64,000 bases of DNA. It comes from Euptelea pleiosperma. Taxonomy: Eukaryota > Streptophyta > Magnoliopsida > Ranunculales > Eupteleaceae. Positions 49,601 to 61,193 of this stretch are shown one piece after another (position 1 is the stretch's first letter; each line of letters starts with the position of its first letter). Under the pieces are notes generated by a model. It had not been told where the DNA came from. It was given only the letters and a program-made list of their open reading frames with translations, and did not search any database. The stretch covers positions 26,042,154 through 26,106,153 of the forward strand of contig CM068552.1 of NCBI GenBank assembly GCA_035048495.1, in the 5' to 3' direction. A program made the position numbers and the translations under genes.

Positions 49601-52600
49601 TCAACGAATTGAATTCTAATGGAATCTCTATTGGCAATTTGGGTCCAACAGGTAGAGGGGAGTCTTTTAGAGATGAGAATAGCAATCTGCTAAAGACCTT
49701 TTCCAGTCTCATTCGTTTGGCAGACTCAAATGAGTCACAGAGGTTAGCTTGCTTCTTCAAGGCCTCCATAGTTTCTAAGATAAATTTCCAGGTCCATTCA
49801 AAACGAAGGGAACTCTGCTGAGTGCTAACAATATGCATTAGGTGAAGAATGAAGGGGTTGGGGCGTGGAGATTGGAAAATCTGTTGAGCATATTACGAGA
49901 TTGACTAGAGGGTGGGTTGTTATCTTCTCTGACTTAAAGGGAAACTAGTGACATAGCTGATTCCTTGGCTAACGATGGTGTAGATAGGCACTTATTGTAT
50001 ATATGGACTTCGCTTCCCTAATTTTGTTCACTTTTATGTATTAAAAAGATCTTCTTACCAATGAAAAATTGCCGTTGTGGTACACTGGAACCTAAGAATA
50101 AGAAACTAAGGTTACACAAAGTGACACTTTCTTTTCTATTCTTTAATTTTTTTTAAAGTTGGGGTTTGGCAAGACCACTACCGGCAAGTAAGGAAAATTC
50201 TCTAATCGCAATCTCGCACATTTACATCCTCTAGCATCTTCCAACAGGATACTGGTAAGATCTTGAGGTGACTCGTAAGAGTACAATAATTTTTTCTTCA
50301 ATAATAGTTACATTTAGACTACAAAAAATCAACCACTCTATTTGACTCTCTCCATGCAAGCCTTAGCTACCAAAAAGAGAAGAATTGGATGACCTTCACT
50401 TCTCTATAGAGAGAGATACCTTTCAATAGAAATCTGAACTTCTTTAATGACTTTGATCATGAAAAAAGACGCATTTGGATTCATAGAAACTATACAATTT
50501 GAGAATGCAACAGTTGATTAAGCCTGTAAGGACCTACAAATATAGAGTAAGGGCAACAAATATAGAGTAAGGGCAACATGTTGATTCTTTTAAACACTTA
50601 ATCATCAATGCAATAGAGCCTGCATAAAGATGAGCTGACATACATTCCCCATTAAACAATGTAAGATCAAACTTGGTTGCCCCTCAGATAACATTATACC
50701 TAAAATAAGCATATGACATATATAGACATTGGAACAAGCTACGGCAGATGGTGTCAAAATGACATAAATCACATCACTAAAAGATTAAAATATACAAGAC
50801 GATGAAAATAATACAAAAGCTAGACACAAATGAGAATGACTACCATGTCCATGTTGTGTGACTAATTCATCATAAGTGTTATTCCACCATATGGGGTTGG
50901 CTACATCAATCTTGTTCCTCCATTCAATTCTATCTACAGCCGCCATCACTTCCATTAATTCATCATCATCATAAGTCGTTTCCCAATGGTACGTGGTCAG
51001 CTGCATGAATCATGTTCCTTCATTCAATCCTGTCTAAAGCCATCTCTTCCATTAAGGCATGTTTCTTAGAATCTCTTCTCAGAACCACACTGCATGTCTG
51101 TCTTGACCTTCCCCTTGCCCTTTTATGCCCTTCGACTTGTACATTCCTCCTCATTGGTGCTGTTATTTGTCTTCATTGTACATGACCAAACCATCTCAAC
51201 TGACTTTCCCTCATTTTGTCACTTATTGGGGCTACTTCTATATTTTCACGAATGCATTCATTTCCAATTTTGTCTTACCACACATCCATAACATCCTCAT
51301 CTCAGCCATACTAATTTTAAAAAAATGTTCCTTCACTGCACAACATTTTGCTCCATAAAGCATTTCCAGTCTTATTGTTGTCTTATAGAATTTTCCTTTT
51401 AGTCTGATTTGAACACATCGATCACATAACACTCTGGAAGCACATCACTTTAGCCATACCTCTCTAATTCTATGGGAAACATCCTCCTCAATCTCTCCTT
51501 ATTAATAGTGGAACCAAGGTAACAAAATTAGTCACTTCAAGGTATCTCCTGGTTATCAATTTTAATTGGCGGGTTATGTGCATCCTCACTAAAATTGCAT
51601 TCCATATACTGTCTTGGTTTGACTTATTTTAAAACCTTTAGATTCCAAAGCATTCCTCTAGAGTTCTAGTTTAGCATTTACCTTCCCTAGTCTCGTCAAC
51701 TAATACTGTCCCCGTAAATAACATACACCAGGGGACCTCATCTTGGATATGAGCAATTACTTCATCTATAACTAAAGCAAATAGGTATGAACTTAGAGTT
51801 GATCCCTTGGTGTGATCCCACAATGATTGGAAGCTCACTTCTCACCACCAATTATTCTAATACTAGTTATTTTTTCCTCGTACATATCAATATATTCATT
51901 TAGGCTCTGTTCTTTTCCAATGCCCACCAAATTACTTCGTTAGGGACTCGTATGCTTTTTCAAAGTCAAATAAAGACCGTGTGGAGATTCTTCCTCTTTT
52001 TTTGAACTATTCCATCATTTGTCTAAGTAAGAAGATTGCTTCGATGGTAAGCAATGGTTGACCTTTCTAGCATAAATCCAAATTAATTTCTAGATATCCT
52101 TGTTTTTTGCCTTAATCTCTTCTCCATCACTCTTTCCCATAGTTTCATAGTGTGGCTCATAAGTTTGATGCCACAGTAGTTTATGCAGCTTTGTATGTCT
52201 ACTTCGCTCTTGTATATAGGCACTACAATACTTCTCCGTTCATTTGGCATTTTTCTTGTTATCAATATATTGTTAAATAACTTAGTGAGGACAATCTGAT
52301 TCCTCCCATGCATTTCCACAACGCTATTGGGATACGATCTAATCCTAAGGCCCTACTTGTCTTCATCTTAGCTAAAGCTGCTTTCACCTTTGATGCCCTA
52401 ATTCTACGGAGTATGTATGTTCTATATTCTCCCTAATATTTCCATCTAGTCCTATGTCCATTGTGTTACACCATTTAATAATTTATAAAAAAAAATGTCT
52501 TCCACCTTTCCTTAATTTCTTTATCTAGGACTCTCAAGTCATTGCCCTTAATGCATCTAACATGATCTATATCTCTAAAGTTTCTCTCTTGTTCGTGCAA

Positions 52601-54092
52601 GCTTGTAGACATATTTCTTACCCTCTCTTGTCCCTAATTTATTATATAGACTATTATATTCTTTATGTTTGGCCTCACTTACCACTTAATTTGCTTCATT
52701 TTTATATCTTCCTAAGTTCTCATTATTTCTAGCCAGTTGTTAGGTCTTGTAATAAATCTTCTTTTCTCGGATGGCCATTAGATTCCCAAAGGACCTCTTT
52801 TGATACTCTTTTTAATACATTTAGCCATTATATCCCACGTCACTATAGTCTTTGCTTCTATGTTCCACATTTCTTACTTTACCAATTTATCTATGGAAGA
52901 CACCACTTTTTCCCCTTCTAAATTCCACCACCATATTCTTGGGCGCATCTTCATCTCTTCCGTTAATTACAAACCAAAAACACCTTGATCACTTCCACTC
53001 AAGCTAATATTTTCTTATCAATCCTATGGAGATTAGATACTCTAATTATAAAAACTAAGAAAAACTAAAAAAGAATACAGAAATAAACACAAAAAAATTG
53101 TAAACAAACTTAAATTAAAGATGATGGTTGAAACTATGAAAATAACATTTTTAGTACATTATATACGACTATGGATAAAAAAAATTTATTAAAATATATA
53201 TGATCTTTAAGAAGCACCAGGGTTTTATTAAATTATTAGTTTGTTAAATGACCATCATAAAATCAGGTTATGTAATAGTTACTTAAAGTACAATGTTACT
53301 TTACTCACACTAAATTACCACGTACATCGCATGCAAGCTCTTAATAGTATATGGAAGCACATTTTTCACCATTTACTTTGGATGGTTGACATATCTTATT
53401 CAACATCCAAATGAGGGATCTTGTTTGAACTTCATACAGTTGGAATTGTTTTGAATGCTGTGAAACTTGGGTTTGCTTTTTTTGATGTTCTTATTTCTCA
53501 CTCAACAACATAAAATTTAATAAATTTACACATAATTCATGGACAAGAAGATACATCAATAACTATATCATCAAAATATCAAAATGTAGAATGAGCATTG
53601 GGAAATGGAGATATATGAGTTCATCATCAACCATATGTAAAGATAACTACTATTTTTTTTACAAAATAAGGTCTACAAAAAAATTAAAGAAAGATGCATC
53701 TTCAAGGTATTGAAAACATAGTTCATACAAAGATTGGATTATGTAAAGAGAGTTCTATAATGCTGGACATACCCAAGTGGTTGACATTGTAGTTCGGTGG
53801 TATCTCCGTCTGACGAAACTTAAATTGAATCATGAAAACAGGACCTATAATCAATTTTATATAAACATATGTAAATGAGATCCAGAATGAAAAACCAAGC
53901 AACCAAAAAACTAGTAAATAGAGCTCTGTGGAAACAAAACCAACAAAAACTACAGTCCTTCAATATTATTAAGATAATTAGATATAAAACAATAAGATTT
54001 GGAAGTAGGTAACCTGGAGTGCATGAATTGCAAACATGAGTTGTAACAGCTGCTTCTGATATGGATCCAGGAAGCCAGACGGCATTCCTACA
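37624..54092 (-). CDS. TOP3A: DNA topoisomerase 3-alpha, C-terminal six coding exons
   Basis: Coding segments in transcription order: 54092-54014, 53844-53773, 49048-48965, 39334-39161, 38867-38747 and 37870-37624 (stop). They total 777 bp, 258 codons plus stop; each junction has AG/GT borders and matching phase, with no stop. Exons 1-3 encode C4-type topoisomerase zinc segments ([42 protein letters not shown]). Exon 4 has a CCHC knuckle ([14 protein letters not shown]). Exon 5 with the start of exon 6 is a GRF finger ([26 protein letters not shown]). Exon 6 is Gly/Arg-rich and ends in a second knuckle ([14 protein letters not shown]). Plant TOP3A works with RecQ helicases and RMI1 to dissolve double Holliday junctions in the nucleus. 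The Toprim and active-site Tyr domains must be encoded upstream, beyond the window. The introns are loaded with transposons but the reading frame is intact, so the gene is probably active. Confidence 0.93.
40827..41002 (+). repeat. 5' LTR of the 40.8-kb copia element
   Basis: 176 bp, TGTTAAGGCTG...CTTTACA, followed by a mutated primer-binding site TAGTATCAAAG. It is clearly more diverged from its 3' partner than the LTR pairs of the other two copia elements are from theirs. Confidence 0.85.
42857..43189. mobile_element. hAT-type MITE with perfect 8-bp TSD
   Basis: 333 bp. Terminal inverted repeats are CAAGGTTTTAAATTTCG and its near inverse CGAAATTTTAAACCTTG. ATTATTCT is duplicated on both sides (42849-42856 and 43190-43197). 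The inside consists largely of repeated CGAAATTTC / GGTCGAAATTTC motifs on both strands. Confidence 0.85.
43909..45598 (+). mobile_element. Insertion with hAT-transposase-like tail, interrupting copia integrase
   Basis: Removing 43909-45606 restores the copia reading ...MLGHDKP..., with TTGGGTCA (43901-43908) and CTTGGTCA (45599-45606) as a possible 8-bp duplication with mismatches. Its start is open to 44468 ([24 protein letters not shown]), then an Asp/Gly/Ser-rich disordered stretch. A second frame at 44461-44892 is rich in Tyr, Gln and His ([18 protein letters not shown]). This resembles the C-terminal end and tail of plant hAT-like (DUF659/BED) transposases. I am unsure of that assignment. 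The end (45370-45598) is AT-rich with repeated ATTTCCA words. It holds a TRIM. Confidence 0.45.
45053..45363 (-). mobile_element. TRIM (terminal-repeat retrotransposon in miniature), complete
   Basis: 311 bp on the minus strand: terminal repeats 45363-45246 (118 bp) and 45171-45053 (119 bp), each TGTTAG...TTTAACA, about 90% alike. Internal segment is 74 bp. The primer-binding site TGGTATCAGAGC (45245-45234) abuts the first repeat and a purine tract (GTTGAGGGGGCG) precedes the second. Target duplication CTATA is exact (45048-45052 and 45364-45368). It encodes nothing and would depend on enzymes made by other elements. Confidence 0.95.
47028..48130. mobile_element. Non-autonomous hAT-like element rich in GGGCTCGGGC repeats
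   Basis: 1,103 bp. Terminal inverted repeats are TAGGGCTGCAACTTGGGCG and its near inverse ending AGTTGCAGCCCTA. Flanks are GTCCGTTT (47020-47027) and GTTTGTTT (48131-48138), an 8-bp pair with two mismatches. Subterminal zones at both ends are dense in GGGCTCGGGCT / AACCCGACCC words, likely transposase-binding sites. The middle has a CT run and about 60-bp repeats (GTGGACAAAGAGAATGTCG, three times at 47345-47495). Confidence 0.8.
48555..48715 (+). repeat. 3' LTR of the 40.8-kb copia element
   Basis: 161 bp, TGTTACAATG...CTTTATA (the terminal CA has changed to TA), preceded by GAAGAGGAG and followed by GTTCA. Confidence 0.85.
49542..49838 (-). other. Open frame in a TOP3A intron, unidentified
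   Basis: 98 codons with protein-like composition ([35 protein letters not shown]). It is not part of TOP3A, whose exon phases are complete without it. It could be a captured gene fragment or chance. I do not recognise it. The flanking intron, 49049-49541 and 49839-50780, shows no other feature. Confidence 0.2.
50790..52990 (-). mobile_element. LINE (non-LTR) reverse transcriptase remnant in a TOP3A intron
   Basis: Minus strand, same direction as TOP3A. RT text at 52319-52083 ([37 protein letters not shown]), then decayed palm sequence. The C-terminal part is at 51432-51238 ([29 protein letters not shown]). The end at about 51006-50860 reads [18 protein letters not shown], typical of the 3' coding end of this LINE family. 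Stops throughout make it inactive. Confidence 0.8.
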
Positions 54093-54749
54093 CTGAAAAG
54101 GTGTAGCAAATAACTGTCACAATTACAAATACAAAAAACAGCCCGCAACAAAGTAACTGATATCCTAAGCCAAAAATTTAGTTGTGTGTTGTGTGTTGTG
54201 CAATAAAAGCCTCATGTTTAAGAGAATATGTACTGCTAGTTAGCTTCCTCCCTAGGACTTCAACAATGTTACCTCGTCATTTGCCAAGTACGTGAAGCAC
54301 ACATTTTGCTACATCGATATCTATTGCAATTATCATTATTCGACCAAATAACACCCGTAATCTGAAATTCCCTTCGTACTAATATGAAAAGAACTAGACG
54401 GGGGTGAATAGGTCTAATTAAAAATTATTCTAAATTGATTACTGATATGCAAGGATAATTTGAACAATCAACTTAAAGCAGTAGAGAAATACTTGTTTAA
54501 TTTATTCTCAAATAGTTGTTTAACAAATCAAGAGTCTGGCTCAAAAAAGTTCAAATTTTGTCATCTTAGAACCGCAAGTCCTACACGCACCTAACTCAGA
54601 AGCATGAAAACACGATTTTAGAGTGGGAGCATCACCCTAAATAGGAGTTTCTTGCGACTAAGGTTTATTCATCAAGTCGAGGTAAAACATCAATAAAATG
54701 GAAGTAACCTTTACACTAGACATCTTGGACTTGCTTTATAAGTACTAGG

Positions 54750-54959
54750 TGTTGTCAGGGACCTACTTGTAATATCTTATATTCTACAGGGGGGCCTTGT
54801 AATATTGTAAAACTTCACTTAATATATATATTGGGTGAAATCGTATAGGCTATTCTAAGCTCTACACGATTTCTCCTCTTCCCCCAATTCTCTTCTCCTT
54901 TCCTCTCTTCCATCTCTAACCCTAATCTCTTATTATGGTTACGATCCAAGATTACAACA
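54750..54959 (+). repeat. 5' LTR of the 54.7-kb copia element
   Basis: 210 bp, TGTTGTCAGGG...GATTACAACA. An ATATATATATTGGG stretch near 54828 may serve as a TATA region. Confidence 0.97.
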
Positions 54960-54971
54960 TGGTATCAGAGC
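54960..54971 (+). promoter_or_regulatory. Primer-binding site (initiator tRNA-Met type)
   Basis: TGGTATCAGAGC, flush with the end of the 5' LTR. Confidence 0.95.
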
Positions 54972-55074
54972 ATGGTTATGTAACCATGGCTCAATCCTAG
55001 AGGTCTGAAGAACCCTAGGGATTGCGAAATTCGATGCGAAGGGCTTTTCAAAGAAGGAGATCATCTCCCATGGA

Positions 55075-55290
55075 TAGCCGCAGGCTTTAGAAGAGTCTGA
55101 AACCCTAGCCGCCCACTCCAAAAGGTTGGAGAAGTTCTCCCAGGCCTAGCCGCCCACTTCAGAAGCCTGGAGAAGAGCTATCAGGCATAGCCGCCCACTC
55201 CAGAAGCCTGGAGAAGAGCCACCAAGCCTAGCCGCCCCTTCCAAAAGGTCAGAGAAGACCCTCTGGACCTAGCCGCAAGTCTTAGAGGAG
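55075..55290 (+). repeat. 41-bp tandem repeat in the copia leader
   Basis: TAGCCGC recurs at 55106, 55147, 55188, 55229 and 55270, exactly 41 bp apart, with an additional unit starting at 55075. Middle units contain the small palindrome CTCCAGAAGCCTGGAG. Confidence 0.85.
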
Positions 55291-55534
55291 TCCAGAACCT
55301 CTTCCTAGTGCTACCGCACCTATCCAGGAACCTTTTTTAGGTCCTCGGAACCATTCACAAGTTTCCCGCCGGTGGTTTTTTCTCCAATAGAAAATCTATA
55401 AAGGAGTTGTTCCAAAAAGGCCTGAATCCTGCGAGCAACGCGAGCAGGAGGCTTTAAAAATAAAAAGAAGGTGATTTGCACCTCCGCAGCAGCAGTTCGG
55501 GTGATTTCTTATCAGAAAAGTCTTCTCTACTACC

Positions 55535-58500
55535 ATGAGTACATCTGAGGAGTCATCTTCCGCCAAGTCAGAGATCATTGTTGCCCCACCCAGTCTGGGA
55601 AGTCATGGTGATCACAGCCCGGGCCTACAGATCACTACGGTGAAACTCGACGGGACCAACTACCTCGCATGGTCTCAATCTGCCAAGATGTACATCACCG
55701 GACGAGGCAAAGCCGGCTATATCACTGGACGCGTCACTGCACCTGATTCCTCTGATGCTGCGTTTGAGAAGTGGGAAGCGGAAAACTCGATGGTCATGTC
55801 ATGGCTGCTTCACTCCATGCATCCATCGATCAGCACAGGCTTCCTCTTTCTCCCGACTGCCAAGGATATATGGGACACAGCATCTCAGACCTACTCCCAA
55901 GATGGGAATTTTGCTAGGATGTATAAACTTCAGCAAGAGATAGCACATTTGAAGCAAGCGATCTTCCTTTGGGATCATACTATGCTGCGTTACGCAGCAA
56001 GTGGGAAGAGGTAGATCACTACCAGACCTACACCCCTGCATGTACCAAGGATGCTACGGAGTTCCGGAAGATGATTGTGCGCGGACGCATATTTGAGTTT
56101 CTTGGCGGCTTGAACCAGAGCTATGAACAGGTTCGAGCCAACATCTTGGGCAGAGATCCACCGCCGTCGACCATTGCACAGGTCTACTCCTACATCCAGA
56201 GCGAAGACAGCAGGAGGAGAGCCATGAGCTCTAAGACAGATGCTGATGTTCCTTTATCTGAGAAGTCTGCCTTGGCCACTCAGAAATTGAGCAAACCCAC
56301 ATCCAAGAAGGATGGGGATCTTGATGATTGTGATCGACTCAGATGTGATCACTGTAGCAAGCGTCGCCACACTCGGGAGACCTGCTGGAGTCTTCATGGT
56401 CGTCCCGCACAGTTCTCTGGGGGGAAGCAAGGCTCCTCAAAGAAGTCCTCTGGTAGCAAACATGGAACCTCAGCTGCTCATGCCTCCAGTCAAGATTCCT
56501 CTGATGTGACCCCTTCCTCTGGGCAGTCCAACACCTTCTCTAGCATGGACATTGACAGGCTTCGACAATTACTTACTCAGCTTGATGGCCCTTCCCCACC
56601 TACATCATCATTTGCTCAGACAGGTACATCCCATTCAGCCCACCATGTGTCTACGGCACCCATTGGTCCTTCCTGGATCATTGATTCTGGTGCCTCCGAT
56701 CATATGACTGGTATGCCATCCCTTTTCTCCACCTATAATATCTGTTCGTGTAAGGACAAGGTCCGCGTGGCCGATGGCACCTTCTCCTCTATCTCAGGGA
56801 AGGGCACTATCTCTGCCACACCTACTTTGTCTTTGTCCTCTGTGCTTCATGTTCCTAAATTCACCACTAACCTGCTTTCTGTTAGCCATCTTACTAAGAG
56901 CCTAAACTGCAGTGTTACCTTTTTTCCTACTCACTGTGTTTTTCAGGACTTGGAGACGAGGCGGATGATTGGCAGTGGTCGTGAGGATGGTGGATTGTAC
57001 CTGCTCGATAGCCAGCCGACTTCATATTCTGTTGCACATCAGTCTAGTGCCAATGTCAGTAGTTCTAGCGTTAATAAAGACCTGTTAATGCGATGGCATA
57101 ACAGGCTAGGTCATTTACCGCTTTCAGTCATGAAGAATCTGTTACCTCAGTTTGCGTCTATTCCATTTTTTGAGTTCAACTGTGAAACTTGTGTACTTGC
57201 AAAACAATGTCGGGTGTCTTTTCCGACCAGTAATAAAAAAAGTACGTTTCCTTTACAGCTTGTGCACTCTGATGTTTGGGGACCCAATCCCACCACTTCT
57301 ATCTTTGGTTTTCGCTACTTTGTGGTTTTTGTGGATGACTACAGTCGTTACACTTGGATCTACCTTATGAAATCAAAAAATGAGGTGCATACTATCTTTC
57401 AGACCTTCCATAAAATGGTGTGCAATCAATTGGGCACCACCCTAAAAGTCCTACGCACTGACAATGGGGGGGAATACATGTACAGTGGCCTTGCCTCCTA
57501 CTTTGAAGAGCATGGAATTCTTCATCAGACTTCATGTGCCGATACACCTCAACAAAATGGGACCGCTGAGCGAAAGCATCGCCATGTCCTGGAGGTTGCT
57601 AAGGCACTTCTTCTTGATACTCGGGTACCCAAGGGTTATTGGGCTGACGCTGTGTTGACGGCATCCTACTTGATAAATCGGACGCCCTCTCGTGTCTTGG
57701 GGTCAAAGTCTCCCCTTTCACTCATGTTTCCTTCCTGTCCTGTGTTCTCCATTCCACCTAAGGTCTTTGGTTGTGTTTGCTATGTTCACGCCCATCACAG
57801 GAAGGACAAGTTAGATCCGAAAGCCGTTCGATGTGTGTTCCTTGGCTATTCGTCAACTCAGAAGGGATATCGGTGTTTCCATCCTTCTACCCGTCGTCGG
57901 TTTGTTTCTCTAGATGTTACCTTTTTTGAGAGTCTTCCCTTCTTCTCAGTTGATCGGACTTCTCTTCAGGGGGAGCTTGGGAATATTGACGAGAGTCCGA
58001 TACCTCCACAGGGGGAGATTCCTCAACCAGTACCCCTTGATTTGCCTGATGAGTCTCCTGTACCCTTGTCCTTATCTCCTACTGACACTGTGCCACAGGA
58101 TCAGCAGCTGAAGACATATGCCAGACGACGTCAAAAAGAGAAACAATCCACCATCCAAGCTCACTGCCAGGAAATCCAACTCGATCCAGGTAATCGTGTC
58201 CTCAGTGATCCTCATGATGATATGTCTGTTGCTCCTTCTACTATCCTTCCCATAGACATTGATGTACCTATTGCTCATCGGAAGGGTGTTCGGAACTGTG
58301 TTACCAAGCACCCTATCTCTCACTTTGTTTCCTATCAACAGCTCTCACCATCCTACAGGGCATTTGCTACTTCCCTATCCAGTGTCGCTCTGCCATCTGG
58401 TGTCTCAGATGCCCTCAGCCAGCCTCAGTGGAAAGCAGCCATGCTAGAGGAGATGACAGCTCTAGAAAAGAATGGTACTTGGGATTTAGTTCCATTGCCT

Positions 58501-58656
58501 AGAGGAAAGAAACCCGTGGGGTGCAAGTGGGTATATACAGTGAAATACAAAGCAGATGGAAGCATCGACAGGTACAAGGCCCGTCTCGTTGCAAAGGGTA
58601 CACACAGACTTATGGGATTGACTATCAGGAGACGTTTGCTCCAGTGGCCAAGATGA
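55535..58656 (+). pseudogene. copia gag-protease-integrase-RT start, one frameshift inside gag
   Basis: Starts at ATG 55535 (MSTSEESSS). Gag has the LDGTNYLAWSQSAKMYI motif; at about 55957 one base appears to be lost after HLKQ, and gag continues in the next frame (GSYYAALRSKW, open from 55969). The CCHC knuckle CDHCSKRRHTRETC is at about 56347. The protease site is WIIDSGASDHMTG (56675), GAG-pre-integrase RWHNRLGHLP and CETCVLAKQC at 57092-57210. Integrase has all three acidic residues (HSDVWGP, RTDNGGEYMY, QQNGTAERKHR). RT begins GCKWVYTVKYKADGS at 58519. The frame shifts again at about 58600, after RLVAKG. One continuous gag-pol frame is inferred for the ancestor. Confidence 0.92.
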
Positions 58657-59927
58657 ACTCAGTTCGAGTTTTGTTATCTCTCGCGGCAAACTTTTCTTGG
58701 CCCCTCCACCACTTGGATGTCAAGAATGCCTTCCTCCATGGTGATCTAGAGGAAGAGGTCTACATGACAGGTCCTCCGGGGTTCAGTCCGACTGGGAGTA
58801 AGGAACTTGTGTGCAGACTGAAGAAAGCCTTGTATGGGCTTAAACAGTCACCAAGGGCTTGGTTCGAGAGGTTCAGTTCCGCAGTCAAGAAGATTGGCTA
58901 CTCGCAGAGTCAGGCGGACCACACTCTCTTCATTAAGAGAAGTCAAGGTCATCTTACTGCTCTTATTGTATATGTGGATGATATCGTGGTCACAGGAGAT
59001 GACCCAGATGAGGTTTGTAGATTGAAAAAATACCTCGGCACAGAGTTCGAAATCAAGGATCTGGGAACCTTGAGATACTTTCTGGGCATTGAGGTTGCTA
59101 GGTCAAAGAAGGGTGTGTTTATTTCACAGAGAAAGTATGTACTTGATCTCCTTCGAGAGTCAGGAAACTTGGGAGCTAAACCAGCCGATACGCCTATAGA
59201 GCAGCAACATCGGCTGAATCCTGTTGATGGGGATCTCATTGCTGATGCAGGCCAGTTCCAGAGACTTGTTGGGCGTCTCATCTACCTTTCGCTGACACGA
59301 CCAGATATTGCATACGCAGTCAGTGTCATCAGTCAGTTCATGCATGCCCCTCGCTCTCCACATCTTGAGGCAGTACACCGAGTGTTACGCTATCTTAAGG
59401 GGGCTCCAGGGAAGGGTCTCCTGTTTAGTAAGAATGGACACCTGCGAGTTGAAGCTTATACAGACGCTGACTGGGCAGGTTTAGTCACTGACAGACGTTC
59501 CACATCAGGGTATTGCACGTATGTGGGAGGTAATCTGGTGTCTTGGCGCAGCAAGAAGCAACCAGTTGTCGCCCGCTCTAGTGCCGAAGCAGAGTACCGT
59601 TCTATGGCTCATGGTGTATGTGAGCTTCTATGGTTGAAGACTATGCTCAGTGAGCTCGGATATCCTGTCAAAGGGTCTATGCAACTGTATTGTGACAATA
59701 AAGCAGCCATCAGCATTGCTCATAATCCTGTTCAACACGACAGGACAAAGCACATTGAGGTAGACCGTCACTTCATCAAAGAGAAACTTGGTCAGGGACT
59801 TATTTGCACACCGTATGTCCATACTGCTGATCAAGTTGCAGATGTGTTAACTAAAGGTGTTACTAAAGGGATCTTAGAGCACCTGTTATCCAAGTTGGGC
59901 ATGATAGATATCTTCGCACCAGCTTGA
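58597..59927 (+). pseudogene. copia reverse transcriptase and RNase H
   Basis: Resumes after the single-base loss at about 58600 (YTQTYGIDYQETFAPVAK) and is open to the stop at 59927. RT motifs: LDVKNAFLHGDL (58716), LYGLKQSPRAWFERF, and the catalytic YVDDIVVTGDD at about 58972. RNase H motifs: YTDADWAG (59458), SSAEAEYRS, LYCDNKAAISIAHN and [14 protein letters not shown]. The end IFAPA is followed at once by the purine tract. With both frameshifts the full polyprotein cannot be made from this copy, but the RT and RNase H part is undamaged. Confidence 0.92.
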
Positions 59928-59934
59928 GGGGGAG

Positions 59935-60144
59935 TGTTGCCAGGGACCTACTTGTAATATCTTATATTCTATAGGGGGCCCTTGTAATATTGTAAAACTT
60001 CACTTAATATATATATTGGGTGAAATCGTGTAGGCTATTCTAAGCTCTACACGATTTCTCCTCTTCCCCTAATTCTCTTCTCCTCTCCTCTCTTCCATCT
60101 CTAACCCTAATCTCTTATTCTGGTTACGATCCAAGATTACAACA
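59935..60144 (+). repeat. 3' LTR of the 54.7-kb copia element
   Basis: 210 bp, TGTTGCCAGGG...GATTACAACA, followed by CTAGG. Confidence 0.97.
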
Positions 60145-60149
60145 CTAGG

Positions 60150-61190
60150 GCCATACATTCTTCATCTAGTTGATGAACAATTTGTACAACACATCTTTGA
60201 CGTTTTAAGCTTGCAGCTTATTTTACTTAATACTATTCCATTTGCTAGATTTCCTCAACATGGTTTTAAAAATTGAAATAATTCTGCGAAATTAGGCCAA
60301 ATTATTTCGATTTTTGGGTGGTCAAATTGAAACCTTAATGTATAAAATTTACAAAAACTCGTCCATTAATTGGTTGAGTAAATTCACAACATTTGAAAAA
60401 ATTCATAAACTTAGGTGAATTTGATATTTCCAACACAAAATTATCAACAAAATTTAATCAAAGTTTTGGGTAGTTTTGTATAAATTTGTAAACCTAGGAA
60501 AATTTAGGCAATAATTGTGAAAAGGTAGGAACCACGGAGTGAAATTTCAAAAAGGGCTAAAATAAGCATGAAAACGCATTCAACTGATTATAATTTAAAC
60601 AATAAGTAGAAGTAACAAATGCAAGATCAATATAGCGTTTGTTACATACTAATATAGGTACCTAAAACAATGATGCTCTAATAGCCAAAAATTACACAGT
60701 TAATTACTCAAAACAATGTTATCTATGTACATAAAAGCAAAAAGCAGCTTACCTATGACGAGATCATAGCCACATTTTGTAAAAAACATATAATATTTTA
60801 AATTAATGAAATAACTCAATTATTAGATAAAATGACATCTAATGGGTAATCCACGCCATATCATTTTTAATAATTAGTGAAACATGAATCTAATGTGTTA
60901 ATTACCTTTTATAATACAATTTTATACTATAAATGACTTATTTTATAAATAAAAATAATATTTTTTTAAAATATTAAAAAATTAGAAATAATTGGGAAAC
61001 TTATGGACAACATGCATCAATGACAATGAAAATGAACTCCGATGGGTTAATTATCTATTTAAGATCTTATTTTTGTAACTCAAAATTAATATTGAATCAA
61101 TAAGAATATAGAAAATTTTTAATAAATTAGATTTTTTTTAAGAAACCATTAGGGCAATAAGTGCATGCATCATTGATATAGATATAGAGT
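60150..61190. other. AT-rich intronic or intergenic DNA
   Basis: No gene or element recognised. Both strands were read for TOP3A exons; none with proper splice borders was found. Confidence 0.5.
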
Positions 61191-61193
61191 AAA

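Larger units (their letters stand above)
54750..60144 (+). mobile_element. Nearly intact Ty1/copia element
   Basis: 5,395 bp with an exact target duplication CTAGG (54745-54749 and 60145-60149). LTRs of 210 bp each differ at about 7 positions (3%), so this is the youngest of the three dated copia insertions. Primer-binding site TGGTATCAGAGC at 54960-54971; purine tract GAGGGGGAG at 59926-59934. The coding region contains every copia domain in order but has two single-base frameshifts. It lies upstream of the first TOP3A exon in the window, antisense to it, so probably in an intron. Confidence 0.97.

Noticed and set aside
51094..51358. Hydrophobic frames on the plus strand
   Set aside because: Antisense of the LINE reverse transcriptase remnant.
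60740..60790. Possible TOP3A exon ending CGTCATAG/GTAAGC on the minus strand
   Set aside because: The donor looks good but there is no acceptor AG within reach, and the reading (CGYDLVI) does not continue the expected protein before CRNAVW.
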